This document shows, piece by piece, positions 55,827 through 64,000 of a stretch of 64,000 nucleotides of DNA (position 1 is its first letter; each line of letters begins with the position of its first letter). The DNA is taken from the NCBI GenBank assembly GCA_000169995.1, contig AAZW01000018.1, positions 1 through 64,000 on the forward strand, in the 5' to 3' direction. The notes beneath the pieces are model-generated. The model searched no databases. It had not been told where the DNA came from and was given only the letters and a program-made list of their open reading frames with translations. Position numbers and translations under genes: made by a program. The stretch comes from Vibrionales bacterium SWAT-3 (lineage in GTDB: Bacteria; Pseudomonadota; Gammaproteobacteria; Enterobacterales; Vibrionaceae).

Positions 55827-56579
55827 ATGGAACTGAACCATCGTCAGAAAGAAATACTCGCAACACTTAAGGCTAATCAAGACATACAGATCGACCATTT
55901 AGCCGAGTTATTTTCTGTCACCACTCAAACCATTCGTCGTGATGTAAACCACCTGTGTGAACAAGGCCTAGCACGCAGAGTACACGGAGGCGTCAGCCTA
56001 CCTACTACGCTCACCAATACTAGCTACCGATTCCGGGCTGGTGTTGAGTCTGAAACAAAAGACAGTATTGCGATGGCGGTTGCCGACGCGATACCTGAAG
56101 GGTCAACGGTTATGATGGGCATTGGTACGACCGTCACTCGCATCGCTCAATATTTGTTGGCTAAGCCCGCATTGCGAGTGATCACCAATAACCTTCAAGT
56201 AGCTCGTATCCTTGAAGCAAATGAGCAAATTGAAGTGTATTTGGCTGGCGGTTTGTTCAGGCGAGAACACCAAGACATGGTGGGAAGCAGTGTGGTCCAC
56301 TTCTTTTCCGATTTTGAAGCCGACATTGGCATCTGTGGTTGTGGCTCAGTAACAGACAGTCATTTCGCCATGGAACATGAACAAGTTGAAGCTGATCTAT
56401 CCAAGTCGATCATAAAGAACAGCCGTGAAAGTTGGCTAGTAGCAGATGCCAGTAAATGGGGCCGCTTTGCTGCTCTGAAGGTAGCTTCACTGAATGATTT
56501 TGACCGCATCTACACAAACAGCACTCAGCTGCCATCTGAATTGAACATACATTTGGTCGAAGACGAAACACATCAATAA
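55827..56579 (+). CDS. DeoR family regulator (GlpR-like)
   Basis: A 250-residue repressor. N-terminal HTH (RQKEILATLKANQDIQIDHLAELFSVTTQTIRRDVNHLCEQGLARRVHGG) has the standard DeoR layout. The C-terminal sugar-phosphate-binding DeoRC domain has MMGIGTTVTRIAQYL, VITNNLQVARIL and the conserved VADASKWGR end. Its inducer is likely a phosphorylated small molecule such as glycerol-3-phosphate. Co-transcribed with the phosphodiesterase. Confidence 0.9.
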   Translation: MELNHRQKEILATLKANQDIQIDHLAELFSVTTQTIRRDVNHLCEQGLARRVHGGVSLPTTLTNTSYRFRAGVESETKDSIAMAVADAIPEGSTVMMGIGTTVTRIAQYLLAKPALRVITNNLQVARILEANEQIEVYLAGGLFRREHQDMVGSSVVHFFSDFEADIGICGCGSVTDSHFAMEHEQVEADLSKSIIKNSRESWLVADASKWGRFAALKVASLNDFDRIYTNSTQLPSELNIHLVEDETHQ

Positions 56580-56601
56580 AGATGAAAAACATAGATAGCA
56601 A

Positions 56602-56627
56602 AAAGCCTAGCATCATCGCTAGGCTTT
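56602..56627. terminator. bidirectional terminator between deoR-type gene and gltS
   Basis: Stem AAAGCCTAGC / GCTAGGCTTT with an ATCATC loop. A-run on the left for the minus strand; the plus-strand tail is short. Confidence 0.8.
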
Positions 56628-56657
56628 GAAGTTAAAGAAAATAGCTTTTAATTAGTG

Positions 56658-57872
56658 CTACATTCCAACAAAGAAACTGATTACCAACGCGTTAATCAAA
56701 TCGACAAAGAAGCCACACACTAATGGCACCACGATAAATGCTTGTGGACTAGCACCATAGCGATGTGTAACCGCAGTCATGTTTACGATCGCAGTAGCTG
56801 TTGAGCCAAGGGTGATACCACCGAAGCCAGAACATATCACCACTGAGTCGTAGTTTCTTCCCATCAAGTAATAAACCACAAAGATGGTAAACAGCAGTGA
56901 AAGTAGTATCTGGATACTCATGATCACCGAGATGTAACCAAACAACCCATCAAGGTCCCAGATACGCAACCCCATCAATGCCATGGTCAAGAACATGCCC
57001 AAGCAGATGTCAGAGATCATTGCTAAACCTTTACGACCTTGCGCGATTTTCTCTTGCGTGCGACGCTTCTTAAACAATGCGCGTCCAACGTTACCGATTA
57101 GGATACCTGCGATTAAACAGCTTACGAATAGAGGCAGTTTTAGGCCCATTGATTCAATAACTTCACTTAAGCTATAACCTAGCATAAGTGTCAGGTTTAG
57201 AATCAACCATGCCCATAACACACCGTAGTGGCTGAGCTCAGTTTTGGTTTCACTCTCTTGAAATGCACCAACCGTTACCTCCTCTTCATTTGAAGGGCTC
57301 ACTTTGTGTTTGTTAAGAAGGTAGTTGGCAATCGAACCAACAATCACACAGGCTGCGATTAAACCAACCGTGTTGGAAGCCACACCAAGCTCCAACGCGT
57401 TAGAAATACCAAACTCTTCTACGAACATTGGCGCCCAAGCTAGAGTTGTACCAACACCGCCAATCAAGCTAATTGAGCCTGACAACAAGCCCGCTTTCGC
57501 ATCCATACCAAAACCCGATGCGACAGCCATACCCACCACGTTTTGAAGAACGATAAAAGTCGACGCCAAACAGAGCAGGATAAACAGCGGCCGCCCACCT
57601 TTTACTAGCGTCTTAATGTCCGCTTGTAGCCCAATACCAGCAAAAAAGTAGAGAAGCAGAAAGTCTCTAACATCGAGGCTAAAGGTGATTTGGATTTCAA
57701 AGAGATAGTAAAGCGCAGCGACAATAGCAGCACAAACAAAGCCACCAATAACTGGCTCTGGTAACGAATACTTCCTTAATACTTCAGAGCGCTCGATTAA
57801 GCCTTTACCAATAAACAGTAATGAGATCGCTATAGTAAAGGAGAGCATTGGAGAAACGAGGGTTTCTGTCAT
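56658..57872 (-). CDS. gltS: sodium/glutamate symporter GltS
   Basis: A 404-residue inner-membrane glutamate:sodium carrier (ESS family) with ten predicted TM helices in two inverted repeats. Family motifs include YSLPEPVIGGFVCA near the N-terminus, the glycine-rich re-entrant loops GSISLIGGVGTTLAW and GFGGITLGSTATAI, and a hydrophilic central loop (about 205-225). Full length. Monocistronic, converging on the DeoR gene. Confidence 0.94.
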   Translation of the reverse strand: MTETLVSPMLSFTIAISLLFIGKGLIERSEVLRKYSLPEPVIGGFVCAAIVAALYYLFEIQITFSLDVRDFLLLYFFAGIGLQADIKTLVKGGRPLFILLCLASTFIVLQNVVGMAVASGFGMDAKAGLLSGSISLIGGVGTTLAWAPMFVEEFGISNALELGVASNTVGLIAACVIVGSIANYLLNKHKVSPSNEEEVTVGAFQESETKTELSHYGVLWAWLILNLTLMLGYSLSEVIESMGLKLPLFVSCLIAGILIGNVGRALFKKRRTQEKIAQGRKGLAMISDICLGMFLTMALMGLRIWDLDGLFGYISVIMSIQILLSLLFTIFVVYYLMGRNYDSVVICSGFGGITLGSTATAIVNMTAVTHRYGASPQAFIVVPLVCGFFVDLINALVISFFVGM

Positions 57873-58093
57873 GATGAGATAGATTCCTAAGAGTTAAGAT
57901 TATTCATAATGTTGCTTACTCTAAATCTTGTAGATTCATGACAATAAATCAAGCGTTTATCGGTGACATCAATCGCTAATCTGGATCAAAATGCTTCAAC
58001 ATAAACAGTGGGGGTGACGAACACAAAAAGGATTTGAGAAAGTAATGTTTCAAAAAGAAGAAGGGATAAAAATTTAGGAGCCCAAGAACGAGA

Positions 58094-58119
58094 AAACCCC
58101 AGCATTTCTGCTGGGGTTT
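58094..58119 (-). terminator. tRNA-Ser terminator
   Basis: Stem AAACCCCAGC / GCTGGGGTTT. On the minus strand it is followed by TTCTCG. Confidence 0.8.
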
Positions 58120-58126
58120 AGAATAG

Positions 58127-58217
58127 TGGTGGAAGGATGGGGATTTGAACCCCAGATACGCTATAAACGTATACTCGCTTTCCAGGCGAGCGCCTTAAGC
58201 CACTCAGCCATCCTTCC
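58127..58217 (-). tRNA. tRNA-Ser (anticodon GGA)
   Basis: 91 nt including encoded CCA. Acceptor stem GGAAGGA/TCCTTCC, D-arm GGCTGAGTGGCTTAAGGC, anticodon stem CTCGC/GCGAG with loop CTGGAAA (anticodon GGA), a long class II variable arm, and T-arm GGGGTTCAAATCCCC. All expected elements are present. It decodes UCC/UCU. Confidence 0.97.
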
Positions 58218-58395
58218 ACAAATTGTGTCGAGCTCGTTACTCAACGAGGCGCTACTTTATTGATTCTGCTTGCTTTGGTCAAGGGGCATTGTCAAAAAAA
58301 GTGCCTTTTTAAGTTTGTTCGATTACAAATTAACTCATTAGATCAAAAACAAACCAAATTTGATGCTGTCGCTATTCTTAAGCTTGTTGCTTTTG

Positions 58396-58845
58396 TTAAG
58401 CTTGTTGACAGTAACCTGGAACTCTAAACCACTTACGGCACATATCTAAGAAGTAACCGTACAATACACCCATCCCGCAAGAAATCACCGCGTTACTGGT
58501 TACCGCAGTCACGATCTGGTCACTTGAAGCACCAACAGCCAACAAAATACCAGCATACACTGGAGACTGGAACAACACGTAAGCCATTAAGTCAGAGAGG
58601 TTTTTCATCAACGAGCTTTGTGAAAGTTTTGCACCATTACGCAAGAACCAATCACGGAACACGCCATAAGGCCATGCAATGGCAATATTTACCGGAATCG
58701 ACAGCGTTCGAGAAGCAAGAGATTGCTCGAACGTCATACCAGAGATGAACACTTCTACGATCATGCCGGAGATAAAACAAAAAACTACCATAGCAAATGT
58801 ATCCGCCGCTGCGTTACGAATACAAAATGGACCACGAGACTTCAT
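58396..58845 (-). CDS. alaE: L-alanine exporter AlaE
   Basis: A 149-residue inner-membrane protein with four TM helices and the AlaE family start ([28 protein letters not shown]), the conserved central [21 protein letters not shown] and the end [14 protein letters not shown]. It exports excess L-alanine. Full length and monocistronic. Confidence 0.93.
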   Translation of the reverse strand: MKSRGPFCIRNAAADTFAMVVFCFISGMIVEVFISGMTFEQSLASRTLSIPVNIAIAWPYGVFRDWFLRNGAKLSQSSLMKNLSDLMAYVLFQSPVYAGILLAVGASSDQIVTAVTSNAVISCGMGVLYGYFLDMCRKWFRVPGYCQQA

Positions 58846-59094
58846 TTAGCGTTAAACCTAAAATATATCACTACCTATTTAGTGATTTAGCAACATATAA
58901 ACAAGGCACTTTCGCACCCCACCAGATAATGTCGCTATTAAAACACAAGGTTAGCAGTCATACATTTCAAATTAAAAATCAAGTTGTAAATTAACAACCA
59001 AAAACCATTTAAAAACCAGTCACTTCCACTAAAAAATTACAACAAGGTTATAATTCAGCCATTTCGTCATTAACTTTCCGTAATTAAACAACAA

Positions 59095-61665
59095 CTATGC
59101 CATAGGCAGGTTGACGGTAATTATGTTGATCACATCTTGAGTCGGCGGAGCGCCTAAAGAAACCTGTTCTAATGCTTTATCAACTTGGCGAGAAAGCTCA
59201 GCATTGTCCATAGGTTCGACATGCTTACGCAGACTTTCTAACGCCGATTGAATCAGGTCTAAGTTATTGTCTTCTAAAGCGACATAGAGTGTCACGAGTA
59301 GCTCTTCGGTATTGTCCTTGTTGCGCAGATCAGGTTTCGGTAGTGAGCGGCTTGAGCTCTTATTCTTATGAAGGTTCGCATCGTGACTGTTTAAGCTCAC
59401 AGGCTTAACTAAAGACCCGTTCTCATTCTGGCTTTTGGTTTCATGATATTGATACAACTTATTAGAGTAACGGAACAGGGCATCATCAAGTTCACGCTCA
59501 TCAATCGGCTTAGCGATAATATAATCTACTCCAGCCCCAAGCATACGCTCACGAGTCTCTTTGAATACATCAGCCGTACAACCAAATATCAATACTGAAG
59601 ACACTTCACCAATTAACGCTCGAATGGCTGTTGTTGATTCTACGCCGTCCATAACTGGCATGTGGTTATCCATCAACACGAGGTCAAATCGTTCAGCAAC
59701 AAGCGCCTGTATCGCCAGTTCACCATTTTCAACGCTCTTGCAAGTAAAGCCCTTGCTATTCATAAAGGTCTCAATGATTACCGTGTTGGTTCGATTGTCT
59801 TCAACGATCAGCACCTTCAAACCAGAATAATCTAACTTCTTGTGTGGCAGGCTCTCTATTTCACCAGGCTGACAAGGTTGAATTTTCAAACGTACATCAA
59901 AGCTCGTGCCTATCCCCTCCTCACTGGTGACGGTAATGTTGCCATCCATAAGTTGAGTAATTTTCTTCACAATGGCTAGGCCAAGTCCTGTACCACCAAA
60001 ACGTCTTGTCGTCGAAGACTCCGCTTGTTCAAACGGTTTAAAAATACGCTTTTGCGCCTCTTTCGATATACCGATGCCGGTATCACGAACTCGGATGCTG
60101 AGGTAAGTATCGCTGCCCTCGACCATCTCTTTAAGGTAAACCTCAACAAAACCGCGTGAGGTGAACTTCACCGCATTATTTAAGAGATTAAATAGGATTT
60201 GACGCAAGCGAGCTTTGTCGGAAAAATACCAACGACCGGAAGGCACTTCCGAATAGACCTTAAATTGAAGCCCTTTCTCTGAAGACAATGTGTAGTAAAC
60301 GCTGTTGATACTGCCGATGATCGAATCCAGTGGGAAACGTGTCTCATCAAGGTCTAACCTACCCTGCTCAATCTTAGAGAAGTCCAAAATTTCATTCAGC
60401 AAGGTCATCATGTGATCGCCTGATTCATACAGACTCTTTAAGTGCTTCTCTTGCTCAGCATTGAGCGGGGTTTTCAGCAGAATTTGTGCAGTACCTAAGA
60501 CACCATTCATAGGGGTACGAATTTCGTGTGACAGGGTCGCAAGGAAAGCGGTCTTTGCATTGGTTGATGCTTGCGCTTTCACTTTTTCTGCTTCGAGATA
60601 TACCGTCTTCTCATTGAAGGTTTTGATTAGGTGGCCGATCTCATCATGACTTGAATAATCAACGTCAATCACCTCGCCGGCTTTTGAACTGTTAACCTGA
60701 GTGGCTATGTTAGTGATTGGAGTGATTAAATAACGGTTAAGCAAGTAGTAACCTGCCATCACACACAGTAGCAACAAGGGCACAATACCACCCTCGATAC
60801 TCATCACCTGACGAAACACTTCATCTGCTACCCGCGATTTAGAGTTAACGACATCAACTTGCCACCCAAATTCACCGAATTGATTGCTACTAATGTAGAT
60901 CCCTTCAACGAGATTAAAGTTATGAGAAACCAAGACTTGGTTTAGCTTGTCTCTCAAGGTAATACCAAGGTTGTACTCTTCTGCATGGTTCTTAATAAAA
61001 CCCAGTAACTCTTCCAAAGAGAGGTCCACCGTCGCGATACCTGCAAAGGTGCCATCGTAGTAATAAGGCGAAGACGCCGTTATCATTCGAACGTGCGTGT
61101 ATGGATCGATGTAGACATCACTCCATGAGATGGTTCCCTGCGGTTCATCGACCACGGAGGTATACCAGTATTCTTCGTGATAAGGGGCATTTTTAGGATT
61201 GTTGTAAGAAAACAGTTGGTCGATGCTGCCATCGTCAGCTTTGTTGAAGAAGTAACTGTTCAGCAACTTATCGGGATCGAGCGTGTAAGGTTCAGGCCAA
61301 ATACCAGCACTGACGATGGTGTCGTCACTCGCGGCTAACATCGACTTGAACAGCGGGATAACATCTTCGCCTTTACGATGCGCCTGAGCAAAGCCAACTA
61401 AACTATCAACAAAGCCTTGAGAGCTGCTGAGTGGCTCTGTAATCAACGAAGACAGCAATTGCGTACGTAGGTCGAGGTTTTGCTGCAGTTTGGCGCGCAC
61501 GGGGGATTCTACGACGTAATACGTCACACTACCGACAATAGCGATAAACATTGCAAGGTATAACCCAAGCGCTACCATGCTTTTTTTCTTTAAGGACGAC
61601 CGTATCTGCATAATTCTTTTATTGTTTTCTTTTCTGTTAAACCTAGTGTTTATCATCAACGACAT
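59095..61665 (-). CDS. hybrid sensor histidine kinase with Cache domain
   Basis: 856 residues from the ATG at 61665 (AAAAAGG upstream). Order: TM1 (about 30-52); periplasmic dCache domain (about 60-295, with YWYTSVVDEPQGTISWSDVYIDP and ASSPYYYDGTFAGIATVDLSLEEL); TM2 (about 300-320); HAMP; HisKA with His380 in SHEIRTPMNG; HATPase with GIGIS and GGTGLGL; a receiver with Asp666 in LMDNHMP; and a C-terminal region of about 100 residues without a clear HPt histidine. It probably senses a small metabolite and passes phosphate to an external HPt protein. Divergent from the UPF0149 gene. Confidence 0.92.
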   Translation of the reverse strand: MSLMINTRFNRKENNKRIMQIRSSLKKKSMVALGLYLAMFIAIVGSVTYYVVESPVRAKLQQNLDLRTQLLSSLITEPLSSSQGFVDSLVGFAQAHRKGEDVIPLFKSMLAASDDTIVSAGIWPEPYTLDPDKLLNSYFFNKADDGSIDQLFSYNNPKNAPYHEEYWYTSVVDEPQGTISWSDVYIDPYTHVRMITASSPYYYDGTFAGIATVDLSLEELLGFIKNHAEEYNLGITLRDKLNQVLVSHNFNLVEGIYISSNQFGEFGWQVDVVNSKSRVADEVFRQVMSIEGGIVPLLLLCVMAGYYLLNRYLITPITNIATQVNSSKAGEVIDVDYSSHDEIGHLIKTFNEKTVYLEAEKVKAQASTNAKTAFLATLSHEIRTPMNGVLGTAQILLKTPLNAEQEKHLKSLYESGDHMMTLLNEILDFSKIEQGRLDLDETRFPLDSIIGSINSVYYTLSSEKGLQFKVYSEVPSGRWYFSDKARLRQILFNLLNNAVKFTSRGFVEVYLKEMVEGSDTYLSIRVRDTGIGISKEAQKRIFKPFEQAESSTTRRFGGTGLGLAIVKKITQLMDGNITVTSEEGIGTSFDVRLKIQPCQPGEIESLPHKKLDYSGLKVLIVEDNRTNTVIIETFMNSKGFTCKSVENGELAIQALVAERFDLVLMDNHMPVMDGVESTTAIRALIGEVSSVLIFGCTADVFKETRERMLGAGVDYIIAKPIDERELDDALFRYSNKLYQYHETKSQNENGSLVKPVSLNSHDANLHKNKSSSRSLPKPDLRNKDNTEELLVTLYVALEDNNLDLIQSALESLRKHVEPMDNAELSRQVDKALEQVSLGAPPTQDVINIITVNLPMA

Positions 61666-61749
61666 CAAGCCTTTTTAGATTGAAGCTTGATTGGCACAAG
61701 TTCATTGGTACTATAAGCGCAAATATGTTCCCTTTTACGGTACCTCACT

Positions 61750-62319
61750 TTGACTTTACAAGATATTCTTGCGCTTCCAGAGTTGGAAGGAAAGCTAATC
61801 ACAGAACACAAAACCATGGGCTTTGTCACTGCAATGGCTGCAGCGCCAAATGTGTTAACCCCGCATGAGTGGCTACCGTTCCTTTGGGGTGGCGAAGAAG
61901 TCGCTCCTTTCACTGATGGTGAGCAACTAGAAAGCTACATTGAAGTGATCATTGCGCTTTGGAACAAAACTCGTCCAGAATTAATCGAAGGCACTTGGGT
62001 TTGGCCTGAAGCTTGTCAATTGGACGAAGAGGAAGTGGTTAATACTGCTGCTCGTGATTTCTGTGAAGGCTTACTTCAAGGCTGGCAGATCGCTCGTGAT
62101 GATTGGGAAACGCTAATGCCTGAAGATAGCGAAGACAACGCACTGGTTGGCGGCGTTCTACTTTCTCTTAGCATGCTTTACGATCCAGAAACTTCAATCG
62201 CAACACTTGCAGAACAAGGAATCGAAGGTTTAGAGCAGTTTGAAGAGATCTTCAATGCGGTTCCTGTAATGCTTTGCGGCCTAACTCAGCGCGGTATTGC
62301 TCTGGCTGAAGCTCAATAA
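61750..62319 (+). CDS. UPF0149 family protein (YecA/YgfB-like)
   Basis: A 189-residue acidic, helical protein of the UPF0149 fold (KTMGFVTAMAAAPNVLTPHEWLPFLWGG, then DFCEGLLQGWQIARDDW). It lacks the C-terminal SEC-C zinc motif that longer YecA proteins carry. The start is given as TTG 61750; no better ATG is in frame and the ribosome site is weak, so the N-terminus may be a few residues off. Function unknown. Confidence 0.85.
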   Translation: MTLQDILALPELEGKLITEHKTMGFVTAMAAAPNVLTPHEWLPFLWGGEEVAPFTDGEQLESYIEVIIALWNKTRPELIEGTWVWPEACQLDEEEVVNTAARDFCEGLLQGWQIARDDWETLMPEDSEDNALVGGVLLSLSMLYDPETSIATLAEQGIEGLEQFEEIFNAVPVMLCGLTQRGIALAEAQ

Positions 62320-62353
62320 AAAAGTATTCAACAAAAGCACTTAACTAAACAAC

Positions 62354-62380
62354 AAAAGGCCTCACGATGAGGCCTTTTTT
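62354..62380 (+). terminator. intrinsic terminator after the UPF0149 gene
   Basis: Stem AAAAGGCCTCA / TGAGGCCTTTT with a CGA loop and T6 tail. It may also serve the convergent channel gene. Confidence 0.9.
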
Positions 62381-62453
62381 AATTAGAGCATGCTAAGTAA
62401 CGCGAAAAACTTCAAATACGTATAAGAGCACTCACACCAAAAAGATTCGTTAC

Positions 62454-63485
62454 TTAAAAGCCTTTCCAATCAAAGTCATCAATACGCTCATCAGCAATAT
62501 AGAACAACTTAGTACCACTGCTGACAACTTGATCCAATTCTGGATTGAGCTCAATACCATTTCCGGAGTCTATCGCAATCAAGGTCGCTTGATACTTCTC
62601 TTTAAACACAGAGAAAATCGGCGCAACGGTCACAGGCTCAGCGTCTTGAGGGTAATAAGTCGAATACTGTGTCATGCCACGTGTCGAGCTGAGTAGTTCT
62701 TGGTGCAGCGCACTGGAACCGGGATCAACAGCAGCTTTTGCAAGCATCTCTGCGCCTACCGCCGGAATACATTCGGAGTTCGGGCAATGTTTATGTAGCA
62801 AGTCACTCAGTGCTTCATCTTTAAAGTAAACCAACAGATGTGCTTCTGGGTTTCGGTTGGCACAGTAAAGTGCGGCAGATAAGGTAATATCATCTTCTGG
62901 GTTATCAATCAGAATACAGCTGGCTGACTCAATACCCGTCTTTTCCATCTCTTTGCCATCGGTGTAGCTGTTTACTTTAACGAAGTTGATTTCACCGGGT
63001 AACGGGTTCTCAATATCTGAACGCGTACATAACACAATTGGTCGCCTGCCCGTTTCTTCGTGCTGCAACATACGAATGAGGTGAATAGTTCTTTGCTCAT
63101 TCCATCCAAGCATCAAAATGTGGTTGTCCACTCTAACTCTCCTTTTTCCTAACAAGCCAGCTCGCCAATATTCAACACCTTCTGTCGCTACCTTGCCGAG
63201 TAAGGCCGCGAAAAGACTCAGTCCACCCGGAATAACAAACAGTATAACGATCCATTGCCCTGCTTCTGTCGTAGGTGATAAATCGCCGTACCCTACTGTT
63301 GAAGCGGTCACCACTAAGTAATATGCGAACGTGGTAAACGAGCCAGTTAGAGCTGTTTCACCCGCTAGATATAAACTCGACCATGACAGAAATACGTAGC
63401 CTAAGAAGGTGAATAGTAAGTTTTTTCCATTCAAAACAAAGATATTTGCTTTGACCCAACGTTTGAGTTGTAACCAGATTATCAT
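62454..63485 (-). CDS. two-TM potassium channel with RCK (TrkA-N) domain
   Basis: A 343-residue inner-membrane channel subunit. TM1 (about 22-43), pore helix with the selectivity filter TVGYGD, TM2 (about 76-96), then a cytoplasmic RCK/TrkA-N Rossmann domain (NHILMLGWNEQRTIHLIRML) and a TrkA-C-like end. The filter is canonical for K+. It resembles Kch/MthK-like ligand-gated channels. Monocistronic. Confidence 0.9.
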   Translation of the reverse strand: MIIWLQLKRWVKANIFVLNGKNLLFTFLGYVFLSWSSLYLAGETALTGSFTTFAYYLVVTASTVGYGDLSPTTEAGQWIVILFVIPGGLSLFAALLGKVATEGVEYWRAGLLGKRRVRVDNHILMLGWNEQRTIHLIRMLQHEETGRRPIVLCTRSDIENPLPGEINFVKVNSYTDGKEMEKTGIESASCILIDNPEDDITLSAALYCANRNPEAHLLVYFKDEALSDLLHKHCPNSECIPAVGAEMLAKAAVDPGSSALHQELLSSTRGMTQYSTYYPQDAEPVTVAPIFSVFKEKYQATLIAIDSGNGIELNPELDQVVSSGTKLFYIADERIDDFDWKGF

Positions 63486-63607
63486 TCGAGCCTCGAATCC
63501 TTCGATCTTACTTACATGCTAGAAAAAATACGGGATGTCAACAAGATGAATCATCAGAAAAAGATACATGCTCACAAGATTGATATTAGCAGGCTACCTT
63601 TAGGTAC

Positions 63608-63636
63608 AAAAAAACCAGCACTAAAGGCTGGTTTTT
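63608..63636. terminator. terminator after nadA
   Basis: Stem AAAACCAGC / GCTGGTTTT with an ACTAAAG loop, flanked by A-run and T-run. Mainly for leftward nadA. Confidence 0.85.
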
Positions 63637-63660
63637 AAATTAGTCAGATAAGTAAGCCGC

Positions 63661-64000
63661 TTACGCGTTGCCTTTTACCTGCATGTTTAACTGCTCTGCG
63701 AAATCTAACATACGGTTCAATGGGATAAGCGATTTAACACGTAGCTCGTCAGAAACGAAGATTTCGTGTTGCTCACCGCCATTCTCAAGTGCATTTTCAA
63801 TTGCCTCAAGACCGTTCATTGCCATCCAAGGACAGTGTGCACAACTACGACAAGTTGCACCAGCACCCGCCGTTGGCGCTTCAATCAGCTCTTTTTCAGG
63901 AACCAGTTGTTGCATCTTGAAGAAGATGCCTTTGTCTGTCGCAACAATCATCTGTGGATGCGGCAGCTCTTTCGCTTTCTTGATTAATTGGCTAGTAGAA
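63661..64000 (-). CDS. nadA: quinolinate synthase NadA, C-terminal part (partial)
   Basis: The last 112 codons of a gene that continues beyond the right edge. NadA condenses iminoaspartate and dihydroxyacetone phosphate to quinolinate in NAD synthesis. The visible part has the conserved TDKGIFFKM and the Fe-S ligand region [15 protein letters not shown], typical of the NadA C-terminus, followed by the usual [10 protein letters not shown] helix. The frame is open to the edge. Confidence 0.93.
   Translation of the reverse strand, partial: STSQLIKKAKELPHPQMIVATDKGIFFKMQQLVPEKELIEAPTAGAGATCRSCAHCPWMAMNGLEAIENALENGGEQHEIFVSDELRVKSLIPLNRMLDFAEQLNMQVKGNA

Overview
The window looks like a piece of the larger chromosome of a marine Vibrio, probably from or near the Splendidus clade. 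Reasons: moderate G+C by eye; the yciB-yciA-yciI-lipoprotein-metE-metR order matches what I recall of the Vibrio cholerae AspS-MetE-MetR neighbourhood; a VieS/VieA-like hybrid kinase and REC-EAL pair; an E. coli-type cellulose locus (bcsRQABZC divergent from bcsEFG); and alaE, gltS, nadA and tRNA-Ser(GGA). The species assignment is inference.

Layout. 0-3.4 kb: start of an exported protein (NfeD-like, partial), a dicarboxylate/amino-acid:cation symporter, and an IS150-type IS3 element that landed exactly in the loop of the symporter's terminator. 3.4-13.2 kb: a leftward sensory block. A BvgS/VieS-type hybrid kinase and a REC-EAL protein are followed by a tight chemoreceptor-porin-small periplasmic binding protein operon, with a TetR regulator downstream. 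13.7-20 kb: a housekeeping stretch with yciB, yciA, yciI, the type II secretion pilotin aspS, a 7 x 7-bp tandem repeat, metE and divergent metR with Met-box operators, and a DUF4250 gene. 20.3-28.7 kb: a membrane protein, YgiQ radical SAM protein, a GT2-GT39-GtrA envelope-sugar operon and a divergent two-component system.

28.8-48.3 kb: an ACC-deaminase-like gene, then an unusual run of broken genes. A dienelactone hydrolase has an in-frame TGA, a D-amino-acid dehydrogenase has an in-frame TAA, and the cellulose synthase operon carries three independent lesions: an IS110-family insertion in bcsA, a TGA in bcsB and a 1-nt frameshift in bcsC. bcsR, bcsQ, bcsZ and the divergent bcsEFG operon remain open. 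48.4-57.9 kb: a LysR regulator, a HAD phosphatase, a TRAP transporter (dctPQM) whose dctQ is split by a second IS110-family element, a divergent glycerophosphodiesterase-DeoR pair, and gltS. 58-64 kb: tRNA-Ser, alaE, a Cache-HAMP hybrid kinase, a UPF0149 protein, an RCK potassium channel and the 3' part of nadA.

How it fits together. Cellulose made by BcsA/BcsB, exported by BcsC and decorated with phosphoethanolamine by BcsG should be lost in this strain, because BcsA no longer carries its PilZ domain, BcsB has lost its membrane anchor and BcsC is frameshifted. The dctPQM transporter should also be inactive, because the small permease is split. The most intriguing observation is a 10-nt match between the non-coding 3' end of the bcsA IS110 element and the DNA abutting its own insertion point. 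That is the kind of complementarity expected of a bridge-RNA target guide.
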